Shown piece after piece: positions 1-9,149 of a DNA stretch of 64,000 nt. The notes under the pieces are model-generated. The model was not told the DNA's origin, ran no database searches, and was given only the letters and a program-made list of their open reading frames with translations. The stretch lies in assembly GCF_902506295.1 (NCBI RefSeq), contig NZ_LR733313.1, forward strand, positions 248,001-312,000, written 5' to 3'. Position 1 is the stretch's first letter. Each line of letters begins with the position of its first letter. A program made the translations under genes and the position numbers. Origin of the DNA: Luteimonas sp. 9C (GTDB lineage Bacteria > Pseudomonadota > Gammaproteobacteria > Xanthomonadales > Xanthomonadaceae).

Positions 1-1
1 C

Positions 2-433
2 GACGCGGCCACGTTCTACGCGGCGACGTTTCCCGACAGCGCGGTCCACGCCGTGCACGCCGCACCGGGCGACTACCCCGACGGCAAGGCGGGCGATCCC
101 ATCACCGTCGAGTTCACCGTCTGCGGGGTGCCGTGCATCGGCCTCAATGGCGGACCGCATTTCCCGCAGACCGAAGCGTTCTCGTTCCAGATCGCCACCG
201 ACGACCAGGCCGAGACCGACCGGCTGTGGCATGCGATCGTCGACAACGGCGGCGCGGAAAGCGAATGCGGCTGGTGCAAGGACCGCTGGGGCGTGAACTG
301 GCAGATCACCCCCAGGGTACTCATCGAGGCCATCACGCACGACGACCGCGCAGCGGCGGCGCGGGCCTTCGACGCGATGATGACGATGCGCAAGATCGAC
401 ATCGCGGCGATCGAGGCTGCCGTTCGCGGCTGA
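2..433 (+). CDS. VOC superfamily PhnB-like protein (5' end missing)
   Basis: Reading frame open from the window edge, so the start lies upstream; about 143 codons are visible. The protein resembles the PhnB/3-demethylubiquinone 3-methyltransferase-like branch of the vicinal oxygen chelate fold: GLNGGPHF followed by FSFQIATDD, then CGWCKDRWGVNWQITP and a C-terminal helix with MMTMRKID. These are typical of small cytoplasmic glyoxalase-like proteins of about 155 residues, so only a short N-terminal piece is lost. The enzymatic substrate of this family is generally unknown and no methyltransferase activity should be assumed. A GTG at 53 could be mistaken for the start, but the homologous sequence (DAATFYAATFPDS) continues upstream of it. 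Confidence 0.85.
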   Translation, partial: DAATFYAATFPDSAVHAVHAAPGDYPDGKAGDPITVEFTVCGVPCIGLNGGPHFPQTEAFSFQIATDDQAETDRLWHAIVDNGGAESECGWCKDRWGVNWQITPRVLIEAITHDDRAAAARAFDAMMTMRKIDIAAIEAAVRG

Positions 434-712
434 CGCGGGCGCACGGCCGATCGTGACGGGTTGCGGTTGCCGCACGATGAGCCGCCCTCTGCACGCGCGG
501 CGGCGCCGCTGATCGCAGCAGCGTGCAATGCGCGATCCGCTCGCGGTTCCAGCCGCCTGGCGCGATGCCGCGTTACGCGTCGGAGCGCAGCCGGAACGCG
601 CCCCAATGCCGCCACGTGCATTGCGCCAGGCCTCGCCTGGCAGGTTCGCATCGGTTTATCCGTTGTCCTCCGGGATGCGGCAATGCTCTGCCCGCCTGTC
701 CTGGAGTGCTGC

Positions 713-1468
713 GTGTCTCAACCCGATCTGCGTCCGACTCTCATGCGGGACGCGCCAGCGCCCAACCGCAGTGCGTTTTTTCCTGCGATGGCATTGCTGT
801 TGCTCGCGGCCGTGCTCGCCGGCTTCTGGAACACGTTCTTCTTCCGCGATGCAGCCAGCGGACCGCTCGCCTTGCATCTGCAGATCCACGGCGGTGTGGT
901 GACGGCGTGGTTCGCGCTGTTCGCCGTCCAGAGCCTGCTGGTCGCGAATGCCCGTATCGCCCTGCACCGCAGGCTCGGCGTCCTCGGTGCTGTGCTCGCG
1001 CTCTGCGTCGTGGTGACTTCGCTGGGGACGCTCGCGCAGCTCGTGCAGAGCTGGCGCGCACAGGGCGTCGATGTGGCGGCGCAGCGTTCGCTGCTCAGCC
1101 TGATTCTTTGGGGCGATCTTGGCGCGCTGACTGCCTACGGCGTGTTGCTCGTGCGCGGCCTGTGGCTGCGCCGTCGATCCGACGCGCACCGGCGCCTGAT
1201 GCTGCTGGCCTCGCTGGCGATCATCTCGCCTGCGCTGATCCGCCTCGCCGATCTGCCAGTCTTCGGCCGACTCGACGGCGTATTTGTGACGATCGGCGGC
1301 CTGCTGGCCCTAGTGATCGCAGTGGTGGTCCACGACCTGGCCACGCTGCGCCGAATCCATCACGAAACGCTGTGGGGCGTACCGTTCTTCCTCGTCGTCC
1401 ATCTGGCGCCGGCGTTTCTGATGCCGGGCACCGCGGCGGACACGTGGCTGCTCGCGGTGCTCTGGTAG
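713..1468 (+). CDS. Multi-pass inner-membrane protein, unknown function
   Basis: About 251 residues with roughly seven hydrophobic segments (for example LLLLAAVLAGFWNTFFF near residue 25, LGVLGAVLALCVVVTSLG, LILWGDLGALTAYGVLLV, GVFVTIGGLLALVIAVVV, and a last one before the C-terminus). Charged loops such as LRRRSDAHRRLMLLAS lie between them. It looks like bacterial DUF2306-like or generic membrane proteins of uncertain role. The frame is open from 461, but GTG 713 is preceded by GGAG at 703-706 with good spacing, and ATG 743 is a second possibility. It stands alone on this strand; the 279 bases before it show no recognisable gene. Substrate or partner cannot be inferred. Confidence 0.7.
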   Translation: MSQPDLRPTLMRDAPAPNRSAFFPAMALLLLAAVLAGFWNTFFFRDAASGPLALHLQIHGGVVTAWFALFAVQSLLVANARIALHRRLGVLGAVLALCVVVTSLGTLAQLVQSWRAQGVDVAAQRSLLSLILWGDLGALTAYGVLLVRGLWLRRRSDAHRRLMLLASLAIISPALIRLADLPVFGRLDGVFVTIGGLLALVIAVVVHDLATLRRIHHETLWGVPFFLVVHLAPAFLMPGTAADTWLLAVLW

Positions 1469-1598
1469 CGTATCCGGTCATCGGGTCCGTGCCACGCCGG
1501 ACATGACGACCAGCACTCGCAACGTCTTACGGTCGCGACGCTATGATCCGTCGGCATGGCGGGCATGGTGCCGGGCCACGAACGAAAAGGGCATGGTC

Positions 1599-2750
1599 AT
1601 GGGTCTCGTACAGGCGGTGGCGGGTGCGGTCAGCGGCGTGCTGGCGGACCAGTGGCAGGATTTCTACACGGTGCCCGCGGGACTGCCGTCCACGGCGGCA
1701 CTGTTCGCGGCGGTGCCGCAGGGCACCAACGCCGGACGCGGTTCGAACACGCGCGGCTCGTCGAACATCATCACCAACGGCTCGAAGATCGTCGTGCCCG
1801 AGGGCTACGGCCTGCTGCTGATGCAGGACGGTGCGATCACCGCGTTCGTCGCCGAACCCGGCGGCTACGAGTGGCGCTCGGACGACCTCAACTCCAAGTC
1901 GATCTTCGCCGGCGACGGCCTGGTCTCGACCTTCATCACCCAGAGCTGGGAGCGCTTCAAGTTCGGCGGCCAACCGGGCTCGCAGCAGGCGGCGTTCTTC
2001 GTCTCGCTCAAGGAACTGCCGGACAACCGCTTCGGCACCCAGTCGGAGATCTACTGGGACGACGGCTTTCTCAACACCCAGGTCGGTGCGCTGACGCGCG
2101 GCACGTACACGCTGAAGATCGTCGATCCGATCCTGTTCGTGAAGAACTTCGTGCCCGCCACGTATCTCGCGCCGGGCCAGGTGTTCGATTTCACCGACAT
2201 CGACAATGCCGCAGCGAGCCAGCTCTTCAACGAAGTGGTGGGTTCGCTCGCCCCGGCGTTCAGCCTGTACACGAACGATCCGGCCAAGGGCAATCGCATC
2301 ACCAAGATCCAGCAGGATTCGCTGGGCTTCGCGCAGAGCCTGTCGGCAGCCGTCGAACAGGGGTACCAGTGGAAGTCCGATCGCGGCCTGGCCATCGTCA
2401 AGACCGCCATCGTCTCGATCGAGTACGACGCCAATACCCGCGAACTGCTCAAGACCGTGCAGCGCGCCGACGCCCTCGCCGGCTCGCGCGGCAATTCCAA
2501 CCTGCAGGCGAGCGTCGCCCAGGGCATGCAATCGGCCGGCGAACACAGCGGCGCGGCGGGTCTCGTGGGCCTGGGCATGGCCTCGGGCATGGCCGGCGGC
2601 ATCGGCAGCCTGCAGCAGCCGGCCACGCCTGCCGCGCCTGCGGCGGACGATCCGGTGGCCAAGCTCAAGAAGGCCAAGGAAATGCTCGACCTCGGCCTGA
2701 TCACCCAGGACGATTACGACGCGCTCAAGGCCAAGGCGCTCGGCCTGTAA
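1599..2750 (+). CDS. SPFH-domain protein with C-terminal SHOCT motif (YdjI-like)
   Basis: About 383 residues. The middle is an SPFH (virion core/stomatin-like) domain starting near NGSKIVVPEGYGLLLMQDG, with a coiled SFAQSLSAAVEQG-type region. A Gly/Ala/Met-rich linker follows, and then a short SHOCT motif (KLKKAKEMLDLGLITQDDY). This is the architecture of Bacillus subtilis YdjI, a membrane-scaffold partner of PspA-type envelope stress proteins. The adjacent zinc-ribbon gene matches the ydjG position of the same set, so I infer a membrane-surface scaffold. ATG 1599 is chosen because AAAGG at 1586-1590 is well placed; the upstream ATG 1593 would be too close to it. Function here is inferred from family and neighbourhood only. 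Confidence 0.85.
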   Translation: MGLVQAVAGAVSGVLADQWQDFYTVPAGLPSTAALFAAVPQGTNAGRGSNTRGSSNIITNGSKIVVPEGYGLLLMQDGAITAFVAEPGGYEWRSDDLNSKSIFAGDGLVSTFITQSWERFKFGGQPGSQQAAFFVSLKELPDNRFGTQSEIYWDDGFLNTQVGALTRGTYTLKIVDPILFVKNFVPATYLAPGQVFDFTDIDNAAASQLFNEVVGSLAPAFSLYTNDPAKGNRITKIQQDSLGFAQSLSAAVEQGYQWKSDRGLAIVKTAIVSIEYDANTRELLKTVQRADALAGSRGNSNLQASVAQGMQSAGEHSGAAGLVGLGMASGMAGGIGSLQQPATPAAPAADDPVAKLKKAKEMLDLGLITQDDYDALKAKALGL

Positions 2751-2771
2751 GCCACCCGAAGTCCGTCGACC

Positions 2772-4088
2772 ATGTCCGACACCAAGTTGCCGCCGCCGTT
2801 GCCGGTGCGTCCCGTCGACGGCCCGGGGTCGCCGCGTGACGTGCCGCCGTTGCCGGGCACGGTGCCGGTCGATCCGGCCACGCTGCCCGGCCCGATCCGC
2901 GACGAGCTCCAAGCGCCCGATCCGCTGGCGATCGACACGTCCGCCGATGCACTGAAGGACGGCCTCAACCGCTGTCCGAAATGCGGCGCGACCGATATCC
3001 GGCAGCGCGCAGGCACCGACCTCCTCGTGTGCCTGTACTGCCGCAACGAATGGCACGGGACGCGCGTCGAGGAAGCCTTCGGCTTCGGTGACGGCATCGC
3101 AGACCTGCGCGGCACCGTCATCGCGTCGGGCGCGCGCGACATCGAGGCCGACGCCGCCAGCCTGATGACCTTCAAATGTGCCGGCTGCGGTGCGGAAGTG
3201 ACGGTCAACACCGAGAGCACGATGACGGCGCGCTGCCACTGGTGCCGCCACGTGTTCGGCGTCAACGAACAGATCGCCAATGGCGCGGTGCCCGACGCGG
3301 TGCTGCCGTTCCACATCCGCAAGGACGACGCCGTCGCGCGCATCCGCCAGTTCGTCGACAAGCGCCGGCTGTTCGCGCTCAAGGCGTTCAAGGACGAATT
3401 CACGCCGGAGAACGTCGTCGGCGTCTACCTGCCCTACATGATCGTCGACGGCAGCGCGAGCGCGTCGGTGGCCGGCAAGGGCGAAATCAAGACACGCCAG
3501 TACACGCGCGGCACGAACAACAACAGGAAGACGTATTACGACGCCGACGTGTACCAGATCGAACGCCACGTCGCGTTCACCGTCGACGACCTGCCGCTGG
3601 AATCGTCCACCGAGCGCGGCAACCTGGACGTCAACGTCAACACCAACAACATCATCAACACCATCCTGCCGTTCGACACCAAGAACGCGGTGCAGTGGAA
3701 CGCGTCCTATCTCAACGGCTTCACGTCCGAGAAGCGCAACAGCAACGTCGCGCATCTGCAGCCGCGGCTGGAGGACCAACTGCTGTCGATCGCCCGCGCG
3801 CAGGTGGCGGACTCGACGCGCCGCTTCGATCGCGGCGTGCGCTGGGAACAGGAAGCGCTTGACGTGCACGGCACGCGCTGGGTCTCGATGTACCTGCCGG
3901 TGTGGCTGTATTCGTATCACCAGCCCGGCAGGAATGGCGGACTGCTGCACTACATCGCGGTCAACGGCCGCACCGGCGAGACCATGGGCAGTGTCCCGGT
4001 GCAGCAGTGGAAGCTGCTGCTGGCCGCGATGACCGTAGGCACCTTCCTCGAAGCCATCGCGATCGCGATCCTGGTGGGCATGTCATGA
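2772..4088 (+). CDS. TFIIB-type zinc-ribbon membrane protein (YdjG-like)
   Basis: About 438 residues. A proline-rich N-terminus leads to two zinc ribbons: CPKC...CLYC near residues 68-95 and CAGC...CHWC near 137-160. A long soluble domain follows (LPFHIRKDDA, VYLPYMIVDG, WVSMYLPVWLYSY), and the protein ends with one hydrophobic segment (LLLAAMTVGTFLEAIAIAIL). This layout matches bacterial TFIIB-type zinc-ribbon proteins that accompany SPFH genes, such as YdjG beside YdjI in Bacillus. It starts 21 bases after the SPFH stop and its stop overlaps the next gene, so the three are probably co-transcribed. Despite the name it is not a transcription factor; a membrane-associated scaffold or sensor role is inferred. 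Confidence 0.85.
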   Translation: MSDTKLPPPLPVRPVDGPGSPRDVPPLPGTVPVDPATLPGPIRDELQAPDPLAIDTSADALKDGLNRCPKCGATDIRQRAGTDLLVCLYCRNEWHGTRVEEAFGFGDGIADLRGTVIASGARDIEADAASLMTFKCAGCGAEVTVNTESTMTARCHWCRHVFGVNEQIANGAVPDAVLPFHIRKDDAVARIRQFVDKRRLFALKAFKDEFTPENVVGVYLPYMIVDGSASASVAGKGEIKTRQYTRGTNNNRKTYYDADVYQIERHVAFTVDDLPLESSTERGNLDVNVNTNNIINTILPFDTKNAVQWNASYLNGFTSEKRNSNVAHLQPRLEDQLLSIARAQVADSTRRFDRGVRWEQEALDVHGTRWVSMYLPVWLYSYHQPGRNGGLLHYIAVNGRTGETMGSVPVQQWKLLLAAMTVGTFLEAIAIAILVGMS

Positions 4089-4369
4089 GCGACGAAAACG
4101 GACTCTGGCTGCTGCTCGCCGGCCCGGCGGGTGCGACGGCGATGTACTGGGCGCTGTACCGGTTCTACCGCAACACCGACAAATCGCACGCCTTCGAGCG
4201 CGAGACGCAGATCGATGCCAAGCCGGTGACCGGCAGCGAATCGAAGGTCGGCAAGATCACCGGCACGCAGGCCACGCGGATCCAGGGCGACAACGTGGGC
4301 GCCTACCGCGCACGCGTGCGGCGGGTCACGCGCGACGGCGCACACGAGGCCGACACCGGCGGCTCCTAG
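4085..4369 (+). CDS. Small single-pass membrane protein of the SPFH operon
   Basis: About 94 residues. One N-terminal hydrophobic segment (LWLLLAGPAGATAMYWALY) is followed by a basic and polar tail, with KVGKITGTQATRIQGDNVGAY as its most distinctive part. It begins with an ATGA overlap on the stop of the zinc-ribbon gene, indicating translational coupling and a shared role. I do not recognise a named family. By position it is the third partner of the SPFH/zinc-ribbon pair. A real gene is supported by the four-base overlap and by normal codon use. Confidence 0.75.
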   Translation: MSDENGLWLLLAGPAGATAMYWALYRFYRNTDKSHAFERETQIDAKPVTGSESKVGKITGTQATRIQGDNVGAYRARVRRVTRDGAHEADTGGS

Positions 4370-4443
4370 CGGGCCACGTCGGCGCGGCCCCGCGCACGCG
4401 CGGCGGCGGCGGGTCTCGGAACCGGACGACGGGAAGCGGCGAC

Positions 4444-5334
4444 ATGGCGTATCGCATCAGACGCAAGGATTCGAAGGCGCAGATCGCGCTGCGCCGCATC
4501 GCGCGCGAACAGGTCCACGCCGCCATCCGGTCCCTCGACACCAACGCGAGCACCGCGGACGCCATCCACGACGTCCGCAAGCGCATCAAGAAGATCCGCA
4601 GCCTGCTGCGCCTGGTGGGTCCGTCGTTCGACGGCTACCGCGACGAGAACGTGGCCTTCCGGGCGATCGCCGCCCCGCTCGGACCGCAGCGCGATGCCGA
4701 CGTGCTGATCGAGACCTTCGACAGCGTGCTCGACCCGGCCGGTCCCGGGGTGCCGGATTCGGTCGCGCAGGTCCGGCAGCGACTCGTGCAGCACGGCAGG
4801 ACGATCGGAAGGGCGCACGATCCCACCGCCCTGCGCGCCGACGCGCGCGTCGGGCTCGAGGCTGCACTGGGGCGCATCGCGACATGGCGGCTGGCCGAAG
4901 ACGGATTCGCGGCGTTCGCGCAGGGACTGGAGGCGAGCTACCGCCGCGCCCGCAAGGCGATGCGCGCCGCGCGCGAGACCGGCAAGGACGACGCCTTCCA
5001 CACCTGGCGCAAGCGCACCAAGGATCACGGTTTCCATCTGCGGCTGCTGCAACCCGTCTGGCCCGGCCCGATGCGCGCGATCCACGTCTGCGCCGCGCAG
5101 CTGGGCGATACGCTCGGGCTGCACCACGACCTGGCGGTACTGGACACGCATCTGCAGTGCATGCGCGACGTGGACGAGGCCGTGATCGCCGCACTGCGGA
5201 CCCGCATCGCGCAGGCGCAACGCCTGTCCGAGGCGCGGGCGCATGCGCTCGGTGTACGGCTGTATGCGGAATCACCCGCTGCACTGGCGCGCAGCTGGCG
5301 TCGGCGTCACGCCGCCTGGCGCGACGGGCGCTGA
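4444..5334 (+). CDS. CHAD domain-containing protein
   Basis: About 296 residues made of a CHAD (conserved histidine alpha-helical) domain. The characteristic first repeat AIHDVRKRIKKIRSLLRLV is near residue 40-58 and the second, HTWRKRTKDHGFHLRLLQP, is near residue 185. Both carry the conserved histidine and basic residues that bind inorganic polyphosphate in characterised CHAD proteins. There is no N-terminal CYTH phosphatase domain and no signal peptide, so it is probably a cytoplasmic polyphosphate-granule-associated protein. It lies 74 bases after the SPFH operon on the same strand and converges with the next gene. Confidence 0.9.
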   Translation: MAYRIRRKDSKAQIALRRIAREQVHAAIRSLDTNASTADAIHDVRKRIKKIRSLLRLVGPSFDGYRDENVAFRAIAAPLGPQRDADVLIETFDSVLDPAGPGVPDSVAQVRQRLVQHGRTIGRAHDPTALRADARVGLEAALGRIATWRLAEDGFAAFAQGLEASYRRARKAMRAARETGKDDAFHTWRKRTKDHGFHLRLLQPVWPGPMRAIHVCAAQLGDTLGLHHDLAVLDTHLQCMRDVDEAVIAALRTRIAQAQRLSEARAHALGVRLYAESPAALARSWRRRHAAWRDGR

Positions 5335-5480
5335 GCGCGTACGCACGCAGTTGCGGCGTTCAGCGGCGCGCTGCGTGTCGCGCCGTACCCGCGAGACTTC
5401 GGGCTGCATCCGGTCCGTCGTCGGATCCTGCGCTCGGCGCACGCGCGCGGCCGTACCGCACGCCATGGCCGACGGACGGC

Positions 5481-6356
5481 TCAGGTGTACAGCGCAGCGT
5501 AGCCCGCGGCATCGACCTGGCGCAGGCCCAGGTGATCGAACTGCGCCCACATGCCGTGCCAGCGCGCGGCATCACGCCGCACCGGCGCGACCAGGCGCGG
5601 ACAGGTATCGGCGATGATCGCGTCCATCAACGGCGCCGGGGTCGTGCCGCTGTAGGCGTACCACAGCGCGGCCGCCTGCTCGGGGTCATCGCGGCACAAC
5701 TGTGCGCCCTGCCCGATCAGGCGGGTCACGGTGTCCACCACGTCGGGGTGCTCGACCAGGAACGCCTGCGAGGTGAAGAGTTCCAGCGCCGAGAAGTTGT
5801 GCAGGCCGACCTCGTGGGTGGCGATGAAGTGCGCGTCCATGCCGTCGAGCCGCGCTTCCACACCCTCGAAATTGGCGAAACACAGCCACGCACCGTCGAA
5901 GCCCGCGCGCAGATTGGCGAGATGCTCGAAGCCCGCGCTTTCGATCACCACCTGCGCCGGGTCGAACGCAGCGCCCTGCTGCGTGCACCAGCGCGACAGG
6001 ATCTCGACCGCGATCGCATCGGTGACGCCGCCGGCGACCGGCGATGCCAGACGCACCGCGTCGCCTGCCAGCAGGCGCGCGCCCGCTGCGCGCTGCAGCA
6101 GGATGCCGCCGTCGGTTTCGAAGAAGCACCCCAGCGCCTTAAGGCCCGGCCGGTCCGCATCGATCATGTGCAGCGGTTCGTTGCACGCGAACGCGATCTC
6201 GCCGCTGACCGTCGCCGCCAGTCCGTCGTAATGGTCGTCGGGCACCTGCAGTTCGAGTTCAAGGCCCGCCTCGCGATACCAGCCCAGCTGGATCCCGGCG
6301 ATCAGCGGCAGATGGTCGGGATTGAGGAACCATTCCAGGGACAGCTGCAGCTTCAT
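5481..6356 (-). CDS. NMT1/THI5-like ABC transporter substrate-binding protein
   Basis: About 291 residues of the NMT1/THI5-like periplasmic-binding fold: LSLEWFLNPDHLPLIAGIQLGWY at the N-terminus is the usual ligand-domain opening, followed by LELELQVPDDHYDG and IAFACNEPLHMI. Proteins of this family bind thiamine-pyrimidine precursors, taurine-like or nitrate-like ligands. No signal peptide is visible from ATG 6356, and an upstream ATG at 6386 adds only a short hydrophilic extension. It may therefore be cytoplasmic, as fungal and Legionella Thi5 enzymes are, rather than a secreted binding protein. No ABC permease or ATPase gene adjoins it. The ligand cannot be assigned. Confidence 0.75.
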   Translation of the reverse strand: MKLQLSLEWFLNPDHLPLIAGIQLGWYREAGLELELQVPDDHYDGLAATVSGEIAFACNEPLHMIDADRPGLKALGCFFETDGGILLQRAAGARLLAGDAVRLASPVAGGVTDAIAVEILSRWCTQQGAAFDPAQVVIESAGFEHLANLRAGFDGAWLCFANFEGVEARLDGMDAHFIATHEVGLHNFSALELFTSQAFLVEHPDVVDTVTRLIGQGAQLCRDDPEQAAALWYAYSGTTPAPLMDAIIADTCPRLVAPVRRDAARWHGMWAQFDHLGLRQVDAAGYAALYT

Positions 6357-6468
6357 CGGGCACGACTCGGTCGGATGCGGGTGCACAGACTAGTCGACGC
6401 TGCGCTACGCGGCACGCCAGGCATCACGTCGCGCCGGACGCCCGACACGCGGGCGACCGCGCGCAGGA

Positions 6469-7836
6469 TCAATCGTCCTTGGCGAAGCGGATCACCAGTC
6501 CCGCGCGATCGTCCGTCGCCCAGATCGCGCCGTCGCGCGCGACCGCCAGGCCCACCGGTGAACCCTGCGGGCGGGCGCCGCGCTGCAGTCCCCAGCCCGG
6601 CGTCAGCGTAACCGGCGTCGCCGCAGGACCCGCGCCGTAGGCCCGCATGCCCTGGCCGTAGACCGGGAACCGCGCGTCCGCATCGGCGCGCGGCACACCG
6701 CGCGCATCGACCGCGAAGCTCGCGATGTGGCCGCCGACCGAGCGGTGGCCATGCCAGCTCATCAGCAGGCGACTCTGCAACGCGGGAAACATCGCGCCGT
6801 CGTACCAGCGCATGTCGAGCGGCGCGGCATGCGGCGGCAGCAGCAGCGCGGGCGCGGTGTGCGCATCGGAGCGGCACCAGTCCGCCTTCTCCGGCCACGC
6901 CGGCGTGGCCTGCGCGGCATCGGCGCAGTAGGGCCAGCCGTAGTGACGGCCCGCTTCGATGACGTTGAGCTCCTCGAAGGGCGACCAGCGGCTGTCGAAG
7001 TCGTAACTGTTCTCACCCTGCAGCACGGTGCCGGAGGCATGCACCGCCAGCGCCAGCGAGTTGCGCAAGCCGCGCGCGAAGACGGTATGGTCCGGCGCCC
7101 AGCGGCCGTCGCCGTCATAGCGGTAGCGGCGCAGGCTCGCCGCGTCCGCGTCGCCTTCGCTCTGCGCGCACAGACCGGCGCCACTGCGCGCGTCGTCGCC
7201 CGTGCACTGGTCGCTCGGCGCGCCGACGTTCACCAGCAGGTCGCCACCGGGCAGGAACACGAACATCGACAGCGGATGGCGGTGCGTATGCAGACGGTTG
7301 TCGGGCAACTGGTCGACCACCGTCTCAATGGTCCCGGCGGGTGTCTGCGCGTCCGGGTCAAAACGGAAGATCCGGCTCATCTCGCCGACGTACACGCGCC
7401 CGTCCGGTCCGCGTGCGATCGCGTGCGGCAGATGCAGGCCGTCGAGCACGCGCTGCACATCCACGCTGCCGTCGTCAGCGGTGCGCAGCCGCCAGACCGC
7501 GCCGCGCGTGCCGTCCCAGGCGCCCAGGTCGGTAACCAGCCACGTCGCCGCATCGAGCTGCAGCAGCGCGCGCGGCAGCCGCAGCGTCCGTGCCGGATCG
7601 GCCGTGGTCGGACCGGTTACCAGGCCTGCGCACATGCCGCGCATCGTGCCGATCGACAGCCGCGGATAGCCGCCGCAAGTCTCACCGCCCACCCGGTAGC
7701 GCTCGCGCGCGGCGCCCTGCGCCACCGGCAGCAGCACCAGGCAGGTCAGAAGACAAGCGCGCAGCCACCGGCCACGTGGCAGGCCGGTCGTCCGCCGCGG
7801 CCACATCGTCGGCATGCCGCTGCGCCGCGTGCGCAT
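6469..7836 (-). CDS. Secreted glucose/sorbosone dehydrogenase-family beta-propeller protein
   Basis: About 455 residues. The N-terminus is a signal peptide (LRACLLTCLVLLPVAQGAA after a basic stretch). The rest matches the PQQ-type soluble glucose / sorbosone dehydrogenase beta-propeller: IARGPDGRVYVGEMSRIFRF, DLLVNVGAPSDQC, FARGLRNSLALAVHASG, and WSPFEELNVIEAGRHYGWPYC, followed by LLMSWHGHRS and PVGLAVARDGAIWATDD. Predicted to act in the periplasm on a sugar or alcohol; PQQ dependence is a family property. ATG 7836 overlaps the stop of the upstream small gene (TGATG), which suggests coupling; ATG 7815 is an alternative that still leaves the signal peptide. Confidence 0.85.
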   Translation of the reverse strand: MRTRRSGMPTMWPRRTTGLPRGRWLRACLLTCLVLLPVAQGAARERYRVGGETCGGYPRLSIGTMRGMCAGLVTGPTTADPARTLRLPRALLQLDAATWLVTDLGAWDGTRGAVWRLRTADDGSVDVQRVLDGLHLPHAIARGPDGRVYVGEMSRIFRFDPDAQTPAGTIETVVDQLPDNRLHTHRHPLSMFVFLPGGDLLVNVGAPSDQCTGDDARSGAGLCAQSEGDADAASLRRYRYDGDGRWAPDHTVFARGLRNSLALAVHASGTVLQGENSYDFDSRWSPFEELNVIEAGRHYGWPYCADAAQATPAWPEKADWCRSDAHTAPALLLPPHAAPLDMRWYDGAMFPALQSRLLMSWHGHRSVGGHIASFAVDARGVPRADADARFPVYGQGMRAYGAGPAATPVTLTPGWGLQRGARPQGSPVGLAVARDGAIWATDDRAGLVIRFAKDD

Positions 7837-8036
7837 CAGCCGTAGAAATCCACGCCGATGATCCTGCAGACTTCTTCCTCGTTGTAACCGTGGAAGCGAC
7901 GACCGCGCGTGGTGTGCGTGCGCGCGAACAGTTTGCCGTTGGCATCCGTCCGCTCGCGCTTCTCGGTCAACAGCCACTTGGCGTAGTCGTGTGTCAGGTT
8001 CCGCTCCCGGGTCGGGTCGCGTTTCATTCGGGCCAT
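7836..8036 (-). CDS. Small basic protein, unknown function
   Basis: A 66-residue highly charged protein without membrane segment: an N-terminal RERNLTHDYAKWLLTEK, a middle THTTRGRRFHGYNEEEV and an end of GVDFYG. I do not recognise the family. ATG 8036 is favoured because GAGG lies about nine bases upstream. Its stop overlaps the start of the secreted dehydrogenase gene by one base (TGATG), so the two are probably translated together although the products would sit in different compartments. Sequence composition (balanced charge, aromatic residues) looks like a genuine protein rather than a chance frame. Confidence 0.6.
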   Translation of the reverse strand: MARMKRDPTRERNLTHDYAKWLLTEKRERTDANGKLFARTHTTRGRRFHGYNEEEVCRIIGVDFYG

Positions 8037-8233
8037 GTTCCGCATCCTCGTGTCTGGTCCGCGCGTGCCGGCAGTGCGCGCGCGGCGCACAGGATACGCG
8101 CGACGCACGCGTCCCGAACCCGGCCGGCGGCGCGCGCGCGGCCGACCGGCGGTCGCGGCGGACCGACGTGTCGCGTTCCGCCAGTGCGTGCACTCTGGCA
8201 CTCTGGCCGCCGCCGACTGCCTGCCCACCCGCG

Positions 8234-9097
8234 ATGACGCCGACTCTGCCGATACCCGCCGAAATCCTCGACCTGCTGCCCGATGCGGTGTGCGTGGTCG
8301 ACCAGGACGGGCACTACCTGTTCGTCAGCCAGGGCTTCGAGCGCATTCTCGGCTACCGCCCCGACGAGGTCCTCGGCCGTCGGACCTTCGAGTTCATCCA
8401 CCCCGACGATCGCGACGACACCCGGCAGCAGGCGGTGCAGGTGATGTCGGGCATCGCCCAGCGTCACTTCCGCAACCGGTATCTGCACCGCGACGGGCAT
8501 GCGGTGGACATGCTGTGGTCGGCCAACTGGCATCCGGCGCATGGCGTCCGCATCGGCGTGGGACGCGAAGTCACCGAGCTGCGGCGGGTCGAACGCGAAC
8601 TCGAACACCTGGCCGCGCACGACGCGCTGACCGGATTGCCGAACCGCTATCGACTCCAGCAGACGCTGGAGCGTGCGCTCGCGCAGGCGCGCGTCTCGGG
8701 CGACGGCCTGGCGCTGCTGTACGTCGATCTGGACGGCTTCAAGACCGCGAACGATCTGGGCGGGCACGAAGCGGGCGATCGCCTGCTGCAGGACGTCGCG
8801 GCGCGCCTGACGGAATCGCTGCGGCATGGCGACACGGCCGCGCGTGTCGGCGGCGACGAGTTCGTGATCGTGCTGCCCGCGTGTCGCGACGCGGAGGCGG
8901 CACGCCATGTCGCCGACGCCCTGCGCACCCGCTTGCGCATGGTCTACCGGCTGGCGGAGCGGCCGTTCCAGCTCGACGCGAGCGTCGGCATCGCCTGGTG
9001 CCCGCGCGACGGCAGCGACGCCGCGACCCTGCTCGCCCACGCCGATCGCGAGATGTACGCGGTCAAGCGCCGCGTGACACGTCCCGACGCAGCGTGA
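8234..9097 (+). CDS. PAS-GGDEF diguanylate cyclase
   Basis: About 287 residues. A PAS domain occupies residues about 5-120 (AVCVVDQDGHYLFVSQGFERIL, FEFIHPDDRDD). A GGDEF domain follows from LEHLAAHDALTGLPNRY to the C-terminus. The signature is an intact GGDEF in ARVGGDEFVIVL, and an RHGD inhibitory-site motif (RxxD) lies exactly five residues before it, so an active, product-inhibited enzyme making c-di-GMP from two GTP is expected. No membrane segment, hence a cytoplasmic sensor; the PAS ligand is unknown. ATG 8234 gives a protein starting directly before the PAS domain. It is divergent from the small gene at 7836. Confidence 0.92.
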   Translation: MTPTLPIPAEILDLLPDAVCVVDQDGHYLFVSQGFERILGYRPDEVLGRRTFEFIHPDDRDDTRQQAVQVMSGIAQRHFRNRYLHRDGHAVDMLWSANWHPAHGVRIGVGREVTELRRVERELEHLAAHDALTGLPNRYRLQQTLERALAQARVSGDGLALLYVDLDGFKTANDLGGHEAGDRLLQDVAARLTESLRHGDTAARVGGDEFVIVLPACRDAEAARHVADALRTRLRMVYRLAERPFQLDASVGIAWCPRDGSDAATLLAHADREMYAVKRRVTRPDAA

Positions 9098-9149
9098 TCA
9101 CCCGCCGGGCGGTCCGGATGCGGACGCGCCGGATCAGGTGGCCGGTGTC

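Noticed and set aside
1527..3950. 807-codon minus-strand frame across the SPFH and zinc-ribbon genes.
   Set aside because: Shadow of the sense genes; His/Arg-rich and featureless.
4884..6611. 575-codon plus-strand frame over the THI5-like gene and CHAD gene.
   Set aside because: Shadow; the sense genes on the other strand or frame carry the homology.
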